From: Oreohelix idahoensis
Taxonomy: Eukaryota; Mollusca; Gastropoda; Stylommatophora; Oreohelicidae
Direction: 5' to 3'
Length of the DNA stretch: 64,000 nucleotides
Assembly (NCBI GenBank): GCA_024509875.1
Contig: JAMPIV010003417.1
Location: 186,001 to 250,000 of the forward strand
Shown here: in pieces, positions 1 to 12,600 of the stretch
Layout of the letters: each line of letters starts with the position of its first letter
Numbering within the stretch: the first letter of the stretch is position 1
The notes under the pieces: generated by a model
Databases searched by the model: none
What the model was told of the DNA's origin: nothing
The model's input: the letters and a program-made list of their open reading frames with translations, nothing else
Translations under genes and position numbers: made by a program

Positions 1-4
1 CCTG

Positions 5-345
5 TCTTATAAGTTACTGATATCTCTTTTAAATACAGGCATTTCTGTGAAACTGAATTCAGTCTCAGACAGTCTTTATCCAATTACCGAGTTTATCTTG
101 ATAAATTACTGAACTCTCCTTAATATATTGAAAGGTGACCTAATCCAGTTTCAGACAGCCTTTATTCAATGCGTCTCATTTTTATAAATTACTGAACTCT
201 TCTTAAAATGCAAAAGGTATTTCTATGAAACTGAATTCAGTACCAAACAGCTTTTATCTAATCAGTCTTATCTTTATAAATTACTAAACTCTCTTTAAAA
301 TACAGGGTGTTTCTGTTAAACTGAATTCAGTCTCAGACAGACTTT
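5..345. repeat. Degenerate tandem repeat, about 90-base unit
   Basis: The words TAAATTACTRAACTCT and CTGAATTCAGT recur about every 82-93 bases (near 10, 102, 184 and 277). Roughly four diverged units, lying in the SPAG16 intron after exon 12. Confidence 0.6.
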
Positions 346-525
346 ACCAAGTTATAAAATTTGCTTCATTAGTGACATTAAGCTACCTAAAATACAGATA
401 TTTCATTTAATAAGTCAGTAACATACAAATTCAAAATATGTCCCAGCGCATAAATTTATTGGTTTGATTTAAGAGCTGAGTTTTGACCACTAAAATATAC
501 ATGCGTTGTTTCGCTGGTTGCCCAC

Positions 526-610
526 CTGTTAATATCCCAGACCTTGGCTGTGTTGTCCATTGAACTTGTAGCCAGAAAGTCTCCACATGAATGCCAAGAA
601 CAGCTCCACA
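526..610 (-). CDS. SPAG16: SPAG16 coding exon 12 (WD40)
   Basis: Encodes VWSCSWHSCGDFLATSSMDN then TAKVWDIN, the third WD40 repeat in the window. The acceptor is TGCCAG and the donor GTGGGC. The reading frame stays open into phase 2, so more exons must lie left of position 1. None was seen in 1-480. Confidence 0.95.
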
Positions 611-3600
611 CTGGCAGGAATGACAGAACATAATGGTTATGAGCAGCTCAGCAGATGCAATGAAAATTGGAAGCTGAAGGAGATCTGAAGCGCAGAATAT
701 ATTTAGACACACAGCGCAATATGAACATATAGTTTGAATCAAACACACAGAATACACCACAATGAGAACAGAGAACATATCACAATACAAACATGTGGTT
801 AAAACATAACAATGTGAACACAGAGAACACATAACAATGTGAACATAGAGAACACATACCAGTGTGAGCACAGAGAACACATCAAACTTTGAACTTGTAA
901 TTAGAACACAGCACAGGGTAAACAGAGAGAATACATCACAATTTGAACATAGAGAACATATCACAATATGAACTTGTAGTTGGAACACACCACAGTGTGA
1001 ACACAGTGAATACATCACAATGAGAACATGCAGAACATATTACAAAGTTAATTTTTATTTAAAATACATCACAATATCAACACAGAGCATATCACAATGT
1101 GAACATGCAATTAGAGCATAATATGAGCACAAAGAAGACATCACAATGTGAACATTTAGTTATAGCACATCACAGTGTGTGCACAGTTACACTGTGAGTT
1201 ACTATACATCATAAAGTGAGCATGTAGCAATAATGTGAACATATCATTACAAAGTGAACATTTAGTAACAATAGAACAAAAACCACAACGAATGTGAACA
1301 GGCAATAAAACAAACCCACACAATAATAAAAACATGTAATTAGAACACACCCACAGCCACATGATCAGTAAACGTATGTACGCAGGCTGCCTTGCTAAAG
1401 TCCCATATCTTTACTGTAGAATCTCCGCTCGTTGTAGCCAAGCTTGAGCCACTATGTAGAGAAGAAGAAGAGCCAGGCTAAAGTTTATTTAAACACAACT
1501 GGTTGCTTAATTAATAAATTATTAATTATGTCTGAAACAAGTTGACTGTCTCAACTACAGACCCGTATCCTGTAATCCAGAATCCTCAGAGACAGCTGTG
1601 TTTCAGAAACTGGATTTTTTAGTTTCCAGATGTTGCCCAAAGTCCCCAAAATGTGGTGGAAATCGCTTAAAACATGTTACAAAATCACCAAATTAATCGC
1701 CCCAAAGTAACCCAAAAGTCACCCAAAGAAACTTTAGATTTTCAAAATATTTTCGTTTTATGGTGTTCAATTAAAAGTATATGGACATGTACTGTTAAAG
1801 GTTACCCTGGATAACCTCCTTTGAAAAGGCCACTGAGAAAACAATTAAAACCTCCTTCAGCGACTGTTAATTAGATTTTCAAATAATATTTTCTTTTATG
1901 GCCACTCCTCTTGCTCTTCACATATAAAAGTTCTTCCTTCTCTTATTATTGTTCTTCTGAGTGTTTCTTTGGTCTTCCTTTTTTCCGCTTACCCTCAGGA
2001 ACCCAAGTATATGGATTCTGTTGTTTTGCATTGTACTGACCGATTATGAAGTCTTTTCCTTATTACCATATTTCTGGATAACCTTCCTTTGATTAGTCTT
2101 GAAAGGCCACTGTTCATGAGTTTTCTAAGACAACGAATGTATTCATCTCCAAAACCTCCTTCAGCGATTAAACAGACGAAGCTTGGTATGTATATTCAAT
2201 GATTAATTTCCAAATGTTCATAATCTATTGAAGGCGCTAGCTGCCTAAGGAGCATTCTAATTTCCTTGTTGTGTCAACAAATTCATAATTGAAAGCCTTC
2301 CTGTAGTCCTGTGTCCATAGCTTTAGTTTTAGAGGCATTTTTGGAAAATCTTTCCATATCTTCTTCATTCCTTTCATATCTGTCTCTGTGTCCCTTATCT
2401 ATGTCTTCCTCTATTTCATAATACAGCCTTGTTTTTACCCTGACTGGGAATTCCAGAACAAGAACATTGCAGTGTAATACTATCTGTAATACTATCTGTA
2501 ATAGACTACTATCAACTGCTTTTTTCGAAGGTTCAATGTGTGTCCTACTCAAACCACGTGTCTTTTCTGCAACTCTAGTTCCCCTCAAAACCAAGAGCCA
2601 GGGATCTAGACCTCCAGGACAAACCCAGAGCCTTTGCTGTGCCATCTGTTTAAAATCTTTCCATATCTTCTTCATTCCTTTCATATCTGTCTCTGTGTCC
2701 CTTATCTATGTCTTCCTCTATTTCTTTTACCCTGAGGGAATTCCAGAACAAGAACTGCAGTGTAATACTATCTGTAATACTATCTGTAATACTATCAACT
2801 GGTTTCTTCAATGTGTGTCCTACTCAAACCACGTGTCTTTTCTGCAACTCTAGTTCCCCTCAAAACCAAGAGCCAGGGATCTAGACCTCCAGGACAACCC
2901 AGAGTTTGCTGGGAGAACAACATTAGACAATTTCTGAAGGACTGAGGATTAGATTGGAACCAGGCCAGGAGGAAGACAACCGATAGGATAGTGTGGCGCT
3001 CTCTCTAGCTAACCTCTACACCCCAGGATAGAAGAGGAATGACTAAGTAAGTAGTTGTTCCCCTGATATCTGTCTTGTTCAATCCATTGCTTCCCCTTTT
3101 TTGATCTTGTCACATGATCTAAGCTCTTCTATTCTGTGTAAGCGTCCATTTGTGAACGTCTGTAACTTCTTAGTTGCTGTGTTTGTTGTTCTTGATGTTT
3201 CACAGCCATTCAATAGAATAGTACTGCATTTACATTAACATTATGACAAAATGAGGACAACTATAGTAAGACAGTGGTCAATTGTGGAGTTTAGGACAAG
3301 GAGAAAGAAAAGTATTATGCCATTTTGTGTCCACCAACGCGGAGGCAGTGGTTGTGTTTTTTGTATTTATTTTTCATGTTTCTCTAATTAGTTCTCACTT
3401 TCTTTCCTTTATGTTTTTGTTTACCCCAGACGACGGCCATGTGGCCATAACATTATATTTCTTGTATTTTGTCCTAGTAAGATATATTACCCTTTTTTTT
3501 TTTTTTTGCCCCTAAACCTGTGACATTCGAGTTTAAGATTCTTATTATTGTGATGACTTGAACTCTTTTCTTCTTTCAAAAGGAGCATAGGCCTTCAACA

Positions 3601-6600
3601 AACCTATGCCAAGTCTTCCTGTCCCGTGCCGTCAGCTCAAGGTCTATCCATGTCTTCTGTATCCCCTTCATGCCTGTCTCCTGTTCTCTTCTCCATGTGT
3701 TTAATCTTTTTTTGATGTTCATAAATTTCCCATTACAGTGAACGCTCCTACACTTTTAAGTTTTTAAAGCTTTTAGTCTGCAATTTTCTACAGAATGGGT
3801 TAATTAGTTCATTACCCAACCCTCCTTGGTAAAAAATATACATTAAACAAATTAAGAACAGCAAGATAAACAAATTTGTTCACGTGAACAGCAAGTGAAA
3901 TCAATTTCATTTCTGAGAACAAGCAACTTAAACATGTTCACAAGAACAGTAACTCACGAAGGATGAAAATCACAGTCAGAAACCCAATCAGTGTGACCTT
4001 CACCAGTCATGATGATTTCACCACTAGGCACCACCCACATTTTCCATGTACGGTCATCACTACCGGTGGCCAGGATTTGCTTGGTTGGATGCAGAGCAAT
4101 GCTAAAAACAAAAATTAAAGAGCATACTGCCTGACTGGCACACAGTGTAATGTAACAGGCCAGTGTTTTTTCTAAACTGCAAATAAAGAACAAGCCTTAT
4201 TCCAAAGCTTTAATATATGTCTAAGCTTAAATATTCTATAATCTCCATTTCTGAAAACAGTTATCTGAATACTTCCTAGCCTTGAAACCCAGACTCGAGC
4301 AGAACAGTCCCTATTACGATGGTATGGTCATGTCTGCAGAATGGTAGAAGACCGGCTACCACGACAAACATCAGAAACCAAGAGCCAAGGATCCAGATCT
4401 CCAGGACAACCCAGAGTTCATCAGACAATCTTTGGAAGACCAAGGACTATCCTGAAACCAGGCTAACAGGAAGACAGCCGATAGGATAGCACGACACTCT
4501 CTCTGGCTAACTTCTACACTCACGGTAGAAGAGGAATGACTAAGCAGTAACTAGTAGTGAAAACAGCTATCTGACAAGTAGGTCAGCTATACTTTTAAAG
4601 TGATAAAGATAAACTGCAGAAACAGCTAGCAAAAAATACCTGAGCCAGAAAAGAAAATATTAAAAAACGTAAATAACTCCCAAGTATAGTTTCAGCAGCC
4701 AGCAATTTTTTAATAGAAATCAAGGCAGACAACTAGGGAGAGTGGAAAGGGCCATCATCCTCATCATTTTCCTTTTCACTCCTTAAAGAGCATGGACACA
4801 CTAAACTGTAGTTGTCCCCCTTATAGGAAACCTGTACCACATCACTCATGTACTCTTGCAGCAATGGTCCCTGTAGCAATTAGTGTTACATGATGAGGTT
4901 GCCAGTCTTATACACAACCTCTAATGACATGCCTGAGGTTGCAGTAGTCATATCCTGTATTTGGGACCCAAAGATGCAGCAATAGAGAATGCAGTCAGCG
5001 ACCCATAGCTTGACTGCCTACGTCAGGGTCAGCGTACCAGAGCTGACCAAGACCCTACTCCACCTCCACGTAGTGGTCCTGGAAACAGGCTGCATCACTG
5101 TAGTCTGGCTGAGAGAGTAGGGATCGAAGAGAGAAGGCAAACCCGGTCCCAAAAAATGCTGTGCTGAAGTCGGATGTGTCAGCCGAAAGGCGCAGATATC
5201 GCAGCTCCGGCATAAACAGACACAACGCAACCAACGTCCTTTTCAGGACGAACGAGGAAGAAGAGGAAGAGGAAGAAGATATCCTGTATTTGTCTCCTCA
5301 CAGACTCCTGAGAACTACCTGGGGAGAAAATTGCCAAGAATATGCTACAATTATGGAAATCTAAGACCTAAAGTCTTACAACAAAGTTACAACTGTTTCA
5401 TACCTGCATGAAACTGTTCTCTTGTATGAAGAAGAAACATGGACAATGGATAAGAAAATAACAAATGCCCTCAAAAGATTTGGAGATAAAAGTTAAAGAA
5501 TATTAGAGGTAACTTTAGAAGCAGGGCAATAAACTCAGAAATCTGAATCAATGCCACTGAACCATGAAATCAGTTGCAGAAGATTGACCAATCACAAGCT
5601 ATATAACAAAAGTAGAAAGATATCATCAATCAATTCTCTTTAGCTCCCCATGAGACGTGGCTGGCTGTCATATATTCTCACATCACGAAGCATAATCACG
5701 AAGGCGAACACACTGAATACATAACGACATGTTTAATCGACCATCTTAGAAACAGGAAGTAGGAAGAAGAATTAGCATAAGGGCAAGTAACTCTAGTGGG
5801 AAACAAACTAAACACCGAAACGTATATATACACATCAACATCCCCCCCTTCTTTATGAGTGAACAAAGTCATTCATCCAAGAGGGTTTCTTGCGATCTCT
5901 TTGGGGTCTCTTAGGGCAAGATGGTAGGAGAGAATGTTCTTTGCCAGCTTTCCCAGGACTAGAAGTAGCTGGAGTTGAAGGATCAACTTCTGGAGGATTG
6001 GAAATGTTCACTTCACTAGTGTTCTCCATGTCTGGCAAAACAACCTGTTGCTCGGGTAGAACTGGAGAGGAGACATCAATTTCCAGGTCCTCGGGATCAG
6101 GTATGAAAGGTGTTGTTCTTTCAGAGAGCCTCTTATCGATTCTTCCAGGTTGCCAGTTTGGTTGTTCAGGGTCTTGATAGTAGACTGGCTGGTGAGACAA
6201 CTTGGGCAGATCATGAGCAGTTTTATCATAATACTTCTTCACTGATCTGTCTCTCTTGCCTCTACTTTCAATAACTCTACTGTGAGATGCAACGGGTTTC
6301 ACTGCAGAAGGTATCAGTGTACGCAGTTTCCTGTTGAACAGTATTTCTGCTGGACTTTGATCAAACCCTTGTCTCGGCGTATTACGAAGTTCAAGTAGTG
6401 CCTCATATGCATCTGTATTATTTTGAACAGTCTTTCTCATCATACCCTTGATGAGTTTCACAGCAGATTCAGCTAATCCATTGGCTTTATGGTGACCTGG
6501 TGCTGATTTAACATGAAGTATTCCCCATCTAGCAGTAAATGATCTGAACTGTGCAGACGTAAACTGAGTACCTTGGTCAGATACAATAACTTTAGGGACA

Positions 6601-9600
6601 CCATAACGAGCAAAATGAGACTTCAATTTCCTGATGACTAACTGTGCTGTCATTGTAGGTAGAAAGTCTACTTCAATGAAGTTGGAGAAGTAGTCAATCA
6701 GGACTAAATAATATCGGCCTTCTATAATAAAGATGTCAGTGCCAACTTTCTCCCAGGGTGATAAACCTCTTGAGTGTTGGTTTAAAGGTTCTTTAGTATT
6801 CCTTGCCTTCGTTTCTTGACATTCTGGACAACTGTCAGCTATCTGTCGAATCTCAGCCGTCATGCCGATCCAAAACAGACAACTTCTGGCCCGGCGCATC
6901 ATGCTGTCAAATGCAAGATGAGCAGCGTGTAGCTTCTGCTTGATTTCAGGCCTCAGTGCTTTTGGGATAAGAATACGCTCTCCTTTAAGTATTATGCCTT
7001 GTTCTGTTGTCAGAGTATCACGAATGTCAAAATAAGGCATAAGCTCAGCTGGTACATCAGACTTTCTTTTAGGCCACCCATCCAAAATGGTCGACTTCAA
7101 CCTCTGGAGCACGCTGTCTTTGAGAGTTTCAGCTTTAATCTTTTCCATCATCACATCTGGTATTTCAGGTAATCTTACAGGTGCATCAGCTCCTGCATTG
7201 CTCTCTCTATCAGCTAAGGAATCCAATGTGACATTATGAATACAAACTCTGGACAGTGTGTCGGCTATAAGAAGATCGGAACCTTGTACCCATTGGAATT
7301 CAAAGTCATATCGATGGCTGCGCATCAGTAAATTCTGCAGTCTTCGAGGAATTTGACTCAGAGGTTTCTTAACGATGGCCGCCAAAGGTTTATGGTCGTT
7401 GATGACTGTAACTTTCCTTCCATAAGTGTACTGGTCAAAGCGTTCCAAACCATATACAACAGCTAAGAGCTCCTTCTCAATTTGAGCCCAGCGTTGTTCT
7501 GTTTCAGTTAGAGCTCTAGAAGCAAACTCTATTGGCTGACCATTTTGTAGGAGGACAGCCCCAAGTCCATAGCTGCTACTATCAACTTGAATACACAAAG
7601 ATTCATCAGGATCATAGTATGCGAGTACTGGAGTAGAAGTAATCAGTTTCTTGACTCTCTTGAAAGCTTGTTCACATTCAGCAGACCAGATAAAGGGAGT
7701 ATCCTTACGGGTAAGTTCTCTTATTGGATGAAGAACTTCTGAAAGATTGTTGAGAAACTTTGCTAGATACTGTATCATGCCGCAAAATCTGCGAACCTCA
7801 TGACAGTCCTTAGGAACGGGCATGTTTAGTATTGTCTCAACCTTTTTCTTGTCTGGTTCAACACTTCGAGCAGTAATAAGGTGACACATGAAGGTAATTT
7901 CTTCTTTCTTCTCTTGAGCTTTAGCGTCATTCAGTTTAATGCCTTTCTCTTTACACCTATGTTTCAGTGCTTTAAGCTTCAGATCATGGTCCTTAATTGC
8001 TTGCTGTCTGTTTGATCCACAACCTGCAATAACTATGTCATCAGCAACATTGATGCAACCATGAAGACCTTCAAGAGCTTGTGCTAGATGCCTCTGGAAA
8101 ATTTCACTGCTTACATTCAACCCAAATGGTAATCTAGACCATCTGAACCTACCATAAGGTGTAATCATTGTTGTAAGTTTACTAGACTTCTCATCAAGTT
8201 TGATATGCCAGAATGCTTCCTTGATATCCAGCTTTGTGAAAATCTTGGCATTATTGAGTTCAGGCAATACATCATCCAAAGTTGGTAATCTGTAATGCTC
8301 TCTCTGCAAAGCCTCATTCAGGGGTCTAGGATCAATGCATATTCTTAAAGAACCATCAGACTTTTCAACAACAGCCATTTGGTTAACCCATTCAGTCGGT
8401 TCCTCTACTGGTATTAATATACCTCTGTTCATTAGATTTTGAAGCTCTGACTTTACCTTGCTCTTAAGTGAAAATGGTATTTTTCTGCACGGCAGTGCCT
8501 TTGGACGAATATTAGGATCAATATGCAACACAGCTTCACCCAGGACACCTAGATGGTTATCAGAGTTATGATCATTATCTGAACTGTCAGTAGCCACCTT
8601 AGCAATAAATTTGTTTGTGTTGACTGTCACAAACTGTAGATCCTGCAGTGTGTTGTTGCCCAGCAAACATGTGAATCTATTTTTCACAACAGTAAACCTT
8701 ATATTGTGTTTTGTCCCAGTCTTAGGATTCTCAGCAGTTAATAGAACTTCTCCCAGTGGAGTCATCTTAGTACCATTCCACATAACAAGCCTCTGTTTAG
8801 TGGGTAACAGTTGTTCTTGCATCACAAAGCGTTGACAGATTGTATTCACATCAGCTGCTGTGTCTAACTGAAATTTTACCATTTTTCCATTGACAATGAG
8901 TTGTGCAGATGTACAAGCTTTGCTAGACTTCACACAGTTAAGAAAAACTTCAGAATCTTCCACTGACTCTGTGTGAACAGTGTGAACTTTCTTGCATTTA
9001 ACTTTGAAATGGTTTCTTCCCCCACAGTTTGAGCAAAACTTCCCCCATGCAGGACACTTTTTCTTAATCAATAGATGTTTCTGTCCGCAGTAATGACACT
9101 CCTTTCTAGGTTCAAAGTACCCACTGTCAGTGTTACTTTGACAGGCTTTACCAGCAGCATGCCCAGTGTCTCTCTTGGGAGGTTTATGGTTGAGTGATTT
9201 TTTCTGTACCTTTTCAACCCTTGCTTCAGAAGGTTGTACTGTATTACTCATCTCTCTTATGTCATTTCCAGTTTGCTCGAAGACTCTGCATATGTGAATG
9301 GCTTTCTTTAGATCGAGGTCAGCTTCTCTCAAGAGCTTCTCTTGTAACCTTTTGTTGACAGTAAAGACAATTTTGTCTCTTATCATACGATCCTTGTCGT
9401 TAAAGTTGCACAAATCTGCCTTAGTTCTCAGCTCAGTCAAAAAAGAATTAAAAGGATCTTGAAGAGGTGTGTTCCAGAATCTGAACGTATGTAATACTTC
9501 ATTGCTTCGTGAGCTACAATGGTTCTGGAGCAAATCGAGAATTTTAGTAGGATTAGAGTGGTCTCCTTCCTCTGCCAGTTGATCAAAAACTTCAACAGCT

Positions 9601-12600
9601 TGAGGTCCAGCACAGTGTAGAATGATGGCCGCCTGAACAGAATCAGGTTTCGAAGCCACCTCTGATGCATGCATGTATAGATCTAACTGTCGTCTCCATT
9701 TACGAAATGTGTCTGGTTCGACGTTATTTATGTCTAGGCAGGGTGGTAACCGAAATAAGGGCCGTTCTGCCATGACGAAATGTCTAATAATGGTATGCAA
9801 GCAATAACCAGTAATCTCACCTCAAGTCTAATGACATTCAGCACACGTGTTACAAGATATTCAGCAGAATAGTCCGAATTCTGTAGAAATAAACACCGCT
9901 GCCACCATGTTGATCTTTACTGTTTTATATAGTAATTATTGTAAGATATAATGAGACGTGGCTGGCTGTCATATATTCTCACATCACGAAGCATAATCAC
10001 GAAGGCGAACACACTGAATACATAACGACATGTTTAATCGACCATCTTAGAAACAGGAAGTAGGAAGAAGAATTAGCATAAGGGCAAGTAACTCTAGTGG
10101 GAAACAAACTAAACACCGAAACGTATATATACACATCAACAAGTTCTACACTGGTGACCTTGTCATACCATTTTAATCCTTATATTCTATGCAAGCACTC
10201 ATTTATGAAAGTCTGTAGCATTTTGGATGTTGTTTTTGCTGTTCTCCATGTTTCAGAGCCATACAATAAGACTGACTTGATCTTTGAGTTGAAGATTCTG
10301 ATTTTAGTGCAGACAGACAACGAAAGTAATAAACTAGGCTGCACAAAGGTCATCATAATAACACTATCCGTTTTAACCCATTTTCAAATACACTTACTGC
10401 ATTCTTCCTCACATTCTTAATTGCAACCATTGCAATGATTTTAAATATATTTAGATAAAAATGCATAATATCAAACCATAAGGTCTTTTATATTTGGATA
10501 TATGCCCTAATATAATCAACAGACCATGTGTCTCGTCAACACAAGGCAACATTTTTTTTTTTTTTAATTGCTCAAAAACTGATGACGATTCAAAATTCAC
10601 TTTGTAGCAAATAATTGGTTTGGCATACCAAGATAATCTGGATTTCACAATTGCCATATTAGGAACATACGGAAACAGTTAACAGTAATACACAAGTAAA
10701 GTTATCCTTCTTTGATTATCAAAATAACAATTAATTATTTCTTGAAATAGAATGAACTGAAGACTGACAACAAAACTATGCAAAGTTGATAGGGCCAAAT
10801 GGGTTTAAAATGTGATCAAATACAAGACAACGAGGTTGTTTTGTTGGCAGCAAGTGAATTGAAAAAATGTACAGAGGAAATGAATTTAAGAAAATATGGT
10901 TCTGGTAATTTTAAAATGTTCATAAAATTCAACATATTTTTGTATAGAATAAGCAGTTTTCTAACAAAAACATTAAAAATTCAATTTGAACATGGTTATC
11001 ATGACTGCAAGGGACAGAACAGATAAGAAAACATCTATTTGCTATTCTTACCGTTTGATACATTAGCTACAACATAAGGTGTTTATATCTTTTTTCGTTT
11101 AAACCATTCCAAAGATCTCTGAATAATATTTCATGTGACATAGATAGCAGTACACATGTTAAAAACCTGGCAAACATCTGGTTCTGTTGAATTACAATAC
11201 TTTTTAATATTATCTGATAAATTTGTGCGCCATCTTTAACAAATGCTTTTTGGACACATACAAACAAAACTTAAGTTGCTACAAAGATTTTGAAATCAAG
11301 TTTTGAAATGAAAGAACCATCCGTATTGTTCAGTCTTCTTTCATTCTAAAGACTGTACTTATCAATATATGCAAAAATAAAGCAAAGAAATCAGATTCTT
11401 CCCATGTAACCCTATATTTTTAAAATCCAATAAAGAGTGCAATTGTTTCACATTGTAAATGTTTAAATATTAACATTTTTTACACACCCAACCACAGGAA
11501 AATTATGAGATTTGAATCCTCCATGGCTTTGAAATGACAAAACCATTCTAAAATTAAAAGTGTTTAAAAAAAAAAAAGAAACAATAGTTAAAATGAGTTA
11601 CTTCTTTAATAACTTCTTTATGAATAGGTAGTAGAGAGCATGTAATCTGATCCCATTTTTTTCCACTTTCAACTAAACACTCATTACAGTAGTCACATGA
11701 TATATGCTACAAGTTGACAGAATGAATAAGACCAGGAATAAACTGCCAGTTTGGAAATAGCAACCAAGGTGGAACGGAGATAAATACCAGTCATCATCAT
11801 CATCATCAATTTGTTTCACTCCTTATGAAGCATGGAACCACAACAGCAGCTAGTGCCTTACAGGAAGCCTGCATCAAGCATTCACATACTCTTACAGCTG
11901 TGGTTTCTGTAGCAGTGTGTTTTACATGATGAGGTTGCCAGATGCAAGCACAATCTCTGATTTTGGAAGCAAAGAAGTTAGAATTTTGGCACATAATGAT
12001 GTAACTGGCAAAAATCTGGTTCTATATGACCACACTCTCCTCTCTGTATTGTTGATGTCTAAGGATATGAAAGGTTGCAAAGTAATAACCCCATTTCTAC
12101 CTCTCTCTCTCTCTCTCCCTCCCCCCTCTCTCTCTCTGTACATAAACTATTTGAATGCAGACATCTTCAGCTTCTGGAGAATATTATATTGTGTTACTTC
12201 TACAAGGTCTGCGCATTCTTACATCCATGCAAGAACACTTTCTGACACCTACACTATTTAGGTGAAAAAGGTGGTCGCACAGCAGAAATTGCCACAGGGG
12301 AGTAAAGTGTTGGAGACTTTAAAATACAGTAGAACTCCATTTATCCGAACCCCAATTATCCGAACATCCAATTATCCGAACACTTTTTCCAGAAAAAAAA
12401 AAATCAATCGCCACCAGTCACGTTAGACTACATTTCTGAATCTTTTCATGCGGCAAGCTTCAAATGTGTGCGAACAATTTGTAGAGGATGGGATGGGCTA
12501 ATGGTCAGTCGCTTACGTACAGGAAGTCAGTTAGATCATAAAGTCAGTTAATATCTGGTTTACCAATCTAGTGTACGTGTGCGTTCTAGGCAGAACACTG

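Larger units (their letters stand above)
5651..10141 (-). mobile_element. Ty3/gypsy LTR retrotransposon, Mag/Steamer-like
   Basis: Element of about 4.5 kb on the minus strand. The 5' LTR (9908-10141) begins TGTTGAT and ends ATCAACA. It is followed at once by a primer binding site TGGTGGCAGCGGTG at 9907 downward. One gag-pol frame (9773 or 9800 to 5853) runs to a purine tract AAGGGGGGGA next to the 3' LTR (5651-5840). The two LTRs are identical over the 190 shared bases, so the insertion is young. The last 44 bases of the 3' LTR are missing, so no target duplication can be seen. No env-like frame is present. Short LTRs and a single gag-pol frame of about 1300 codons are typical of the Mag lineage, which includes Steamer of clams. 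Confidence 0.93.

Noticed and set aside
431..1018. 195-codon minus-strand frame
   Set aside because: It reads exon 12 in the wrong frame and then a minisatellite. The true exon is 526-610 in another frame.
2283..2853. Opposed frames of 133 and 128 codons
   Set aside because: Both fall in the tandem-duplicated LINE tail and contain mirrored repeats of the same words.
5651..10141. Envelope gene that would make the gypsy element an errantivirus
   Set aside because: The pol frame ends at 5853, next to the purine tract and 3' LTR, leaving no room for an env frame.
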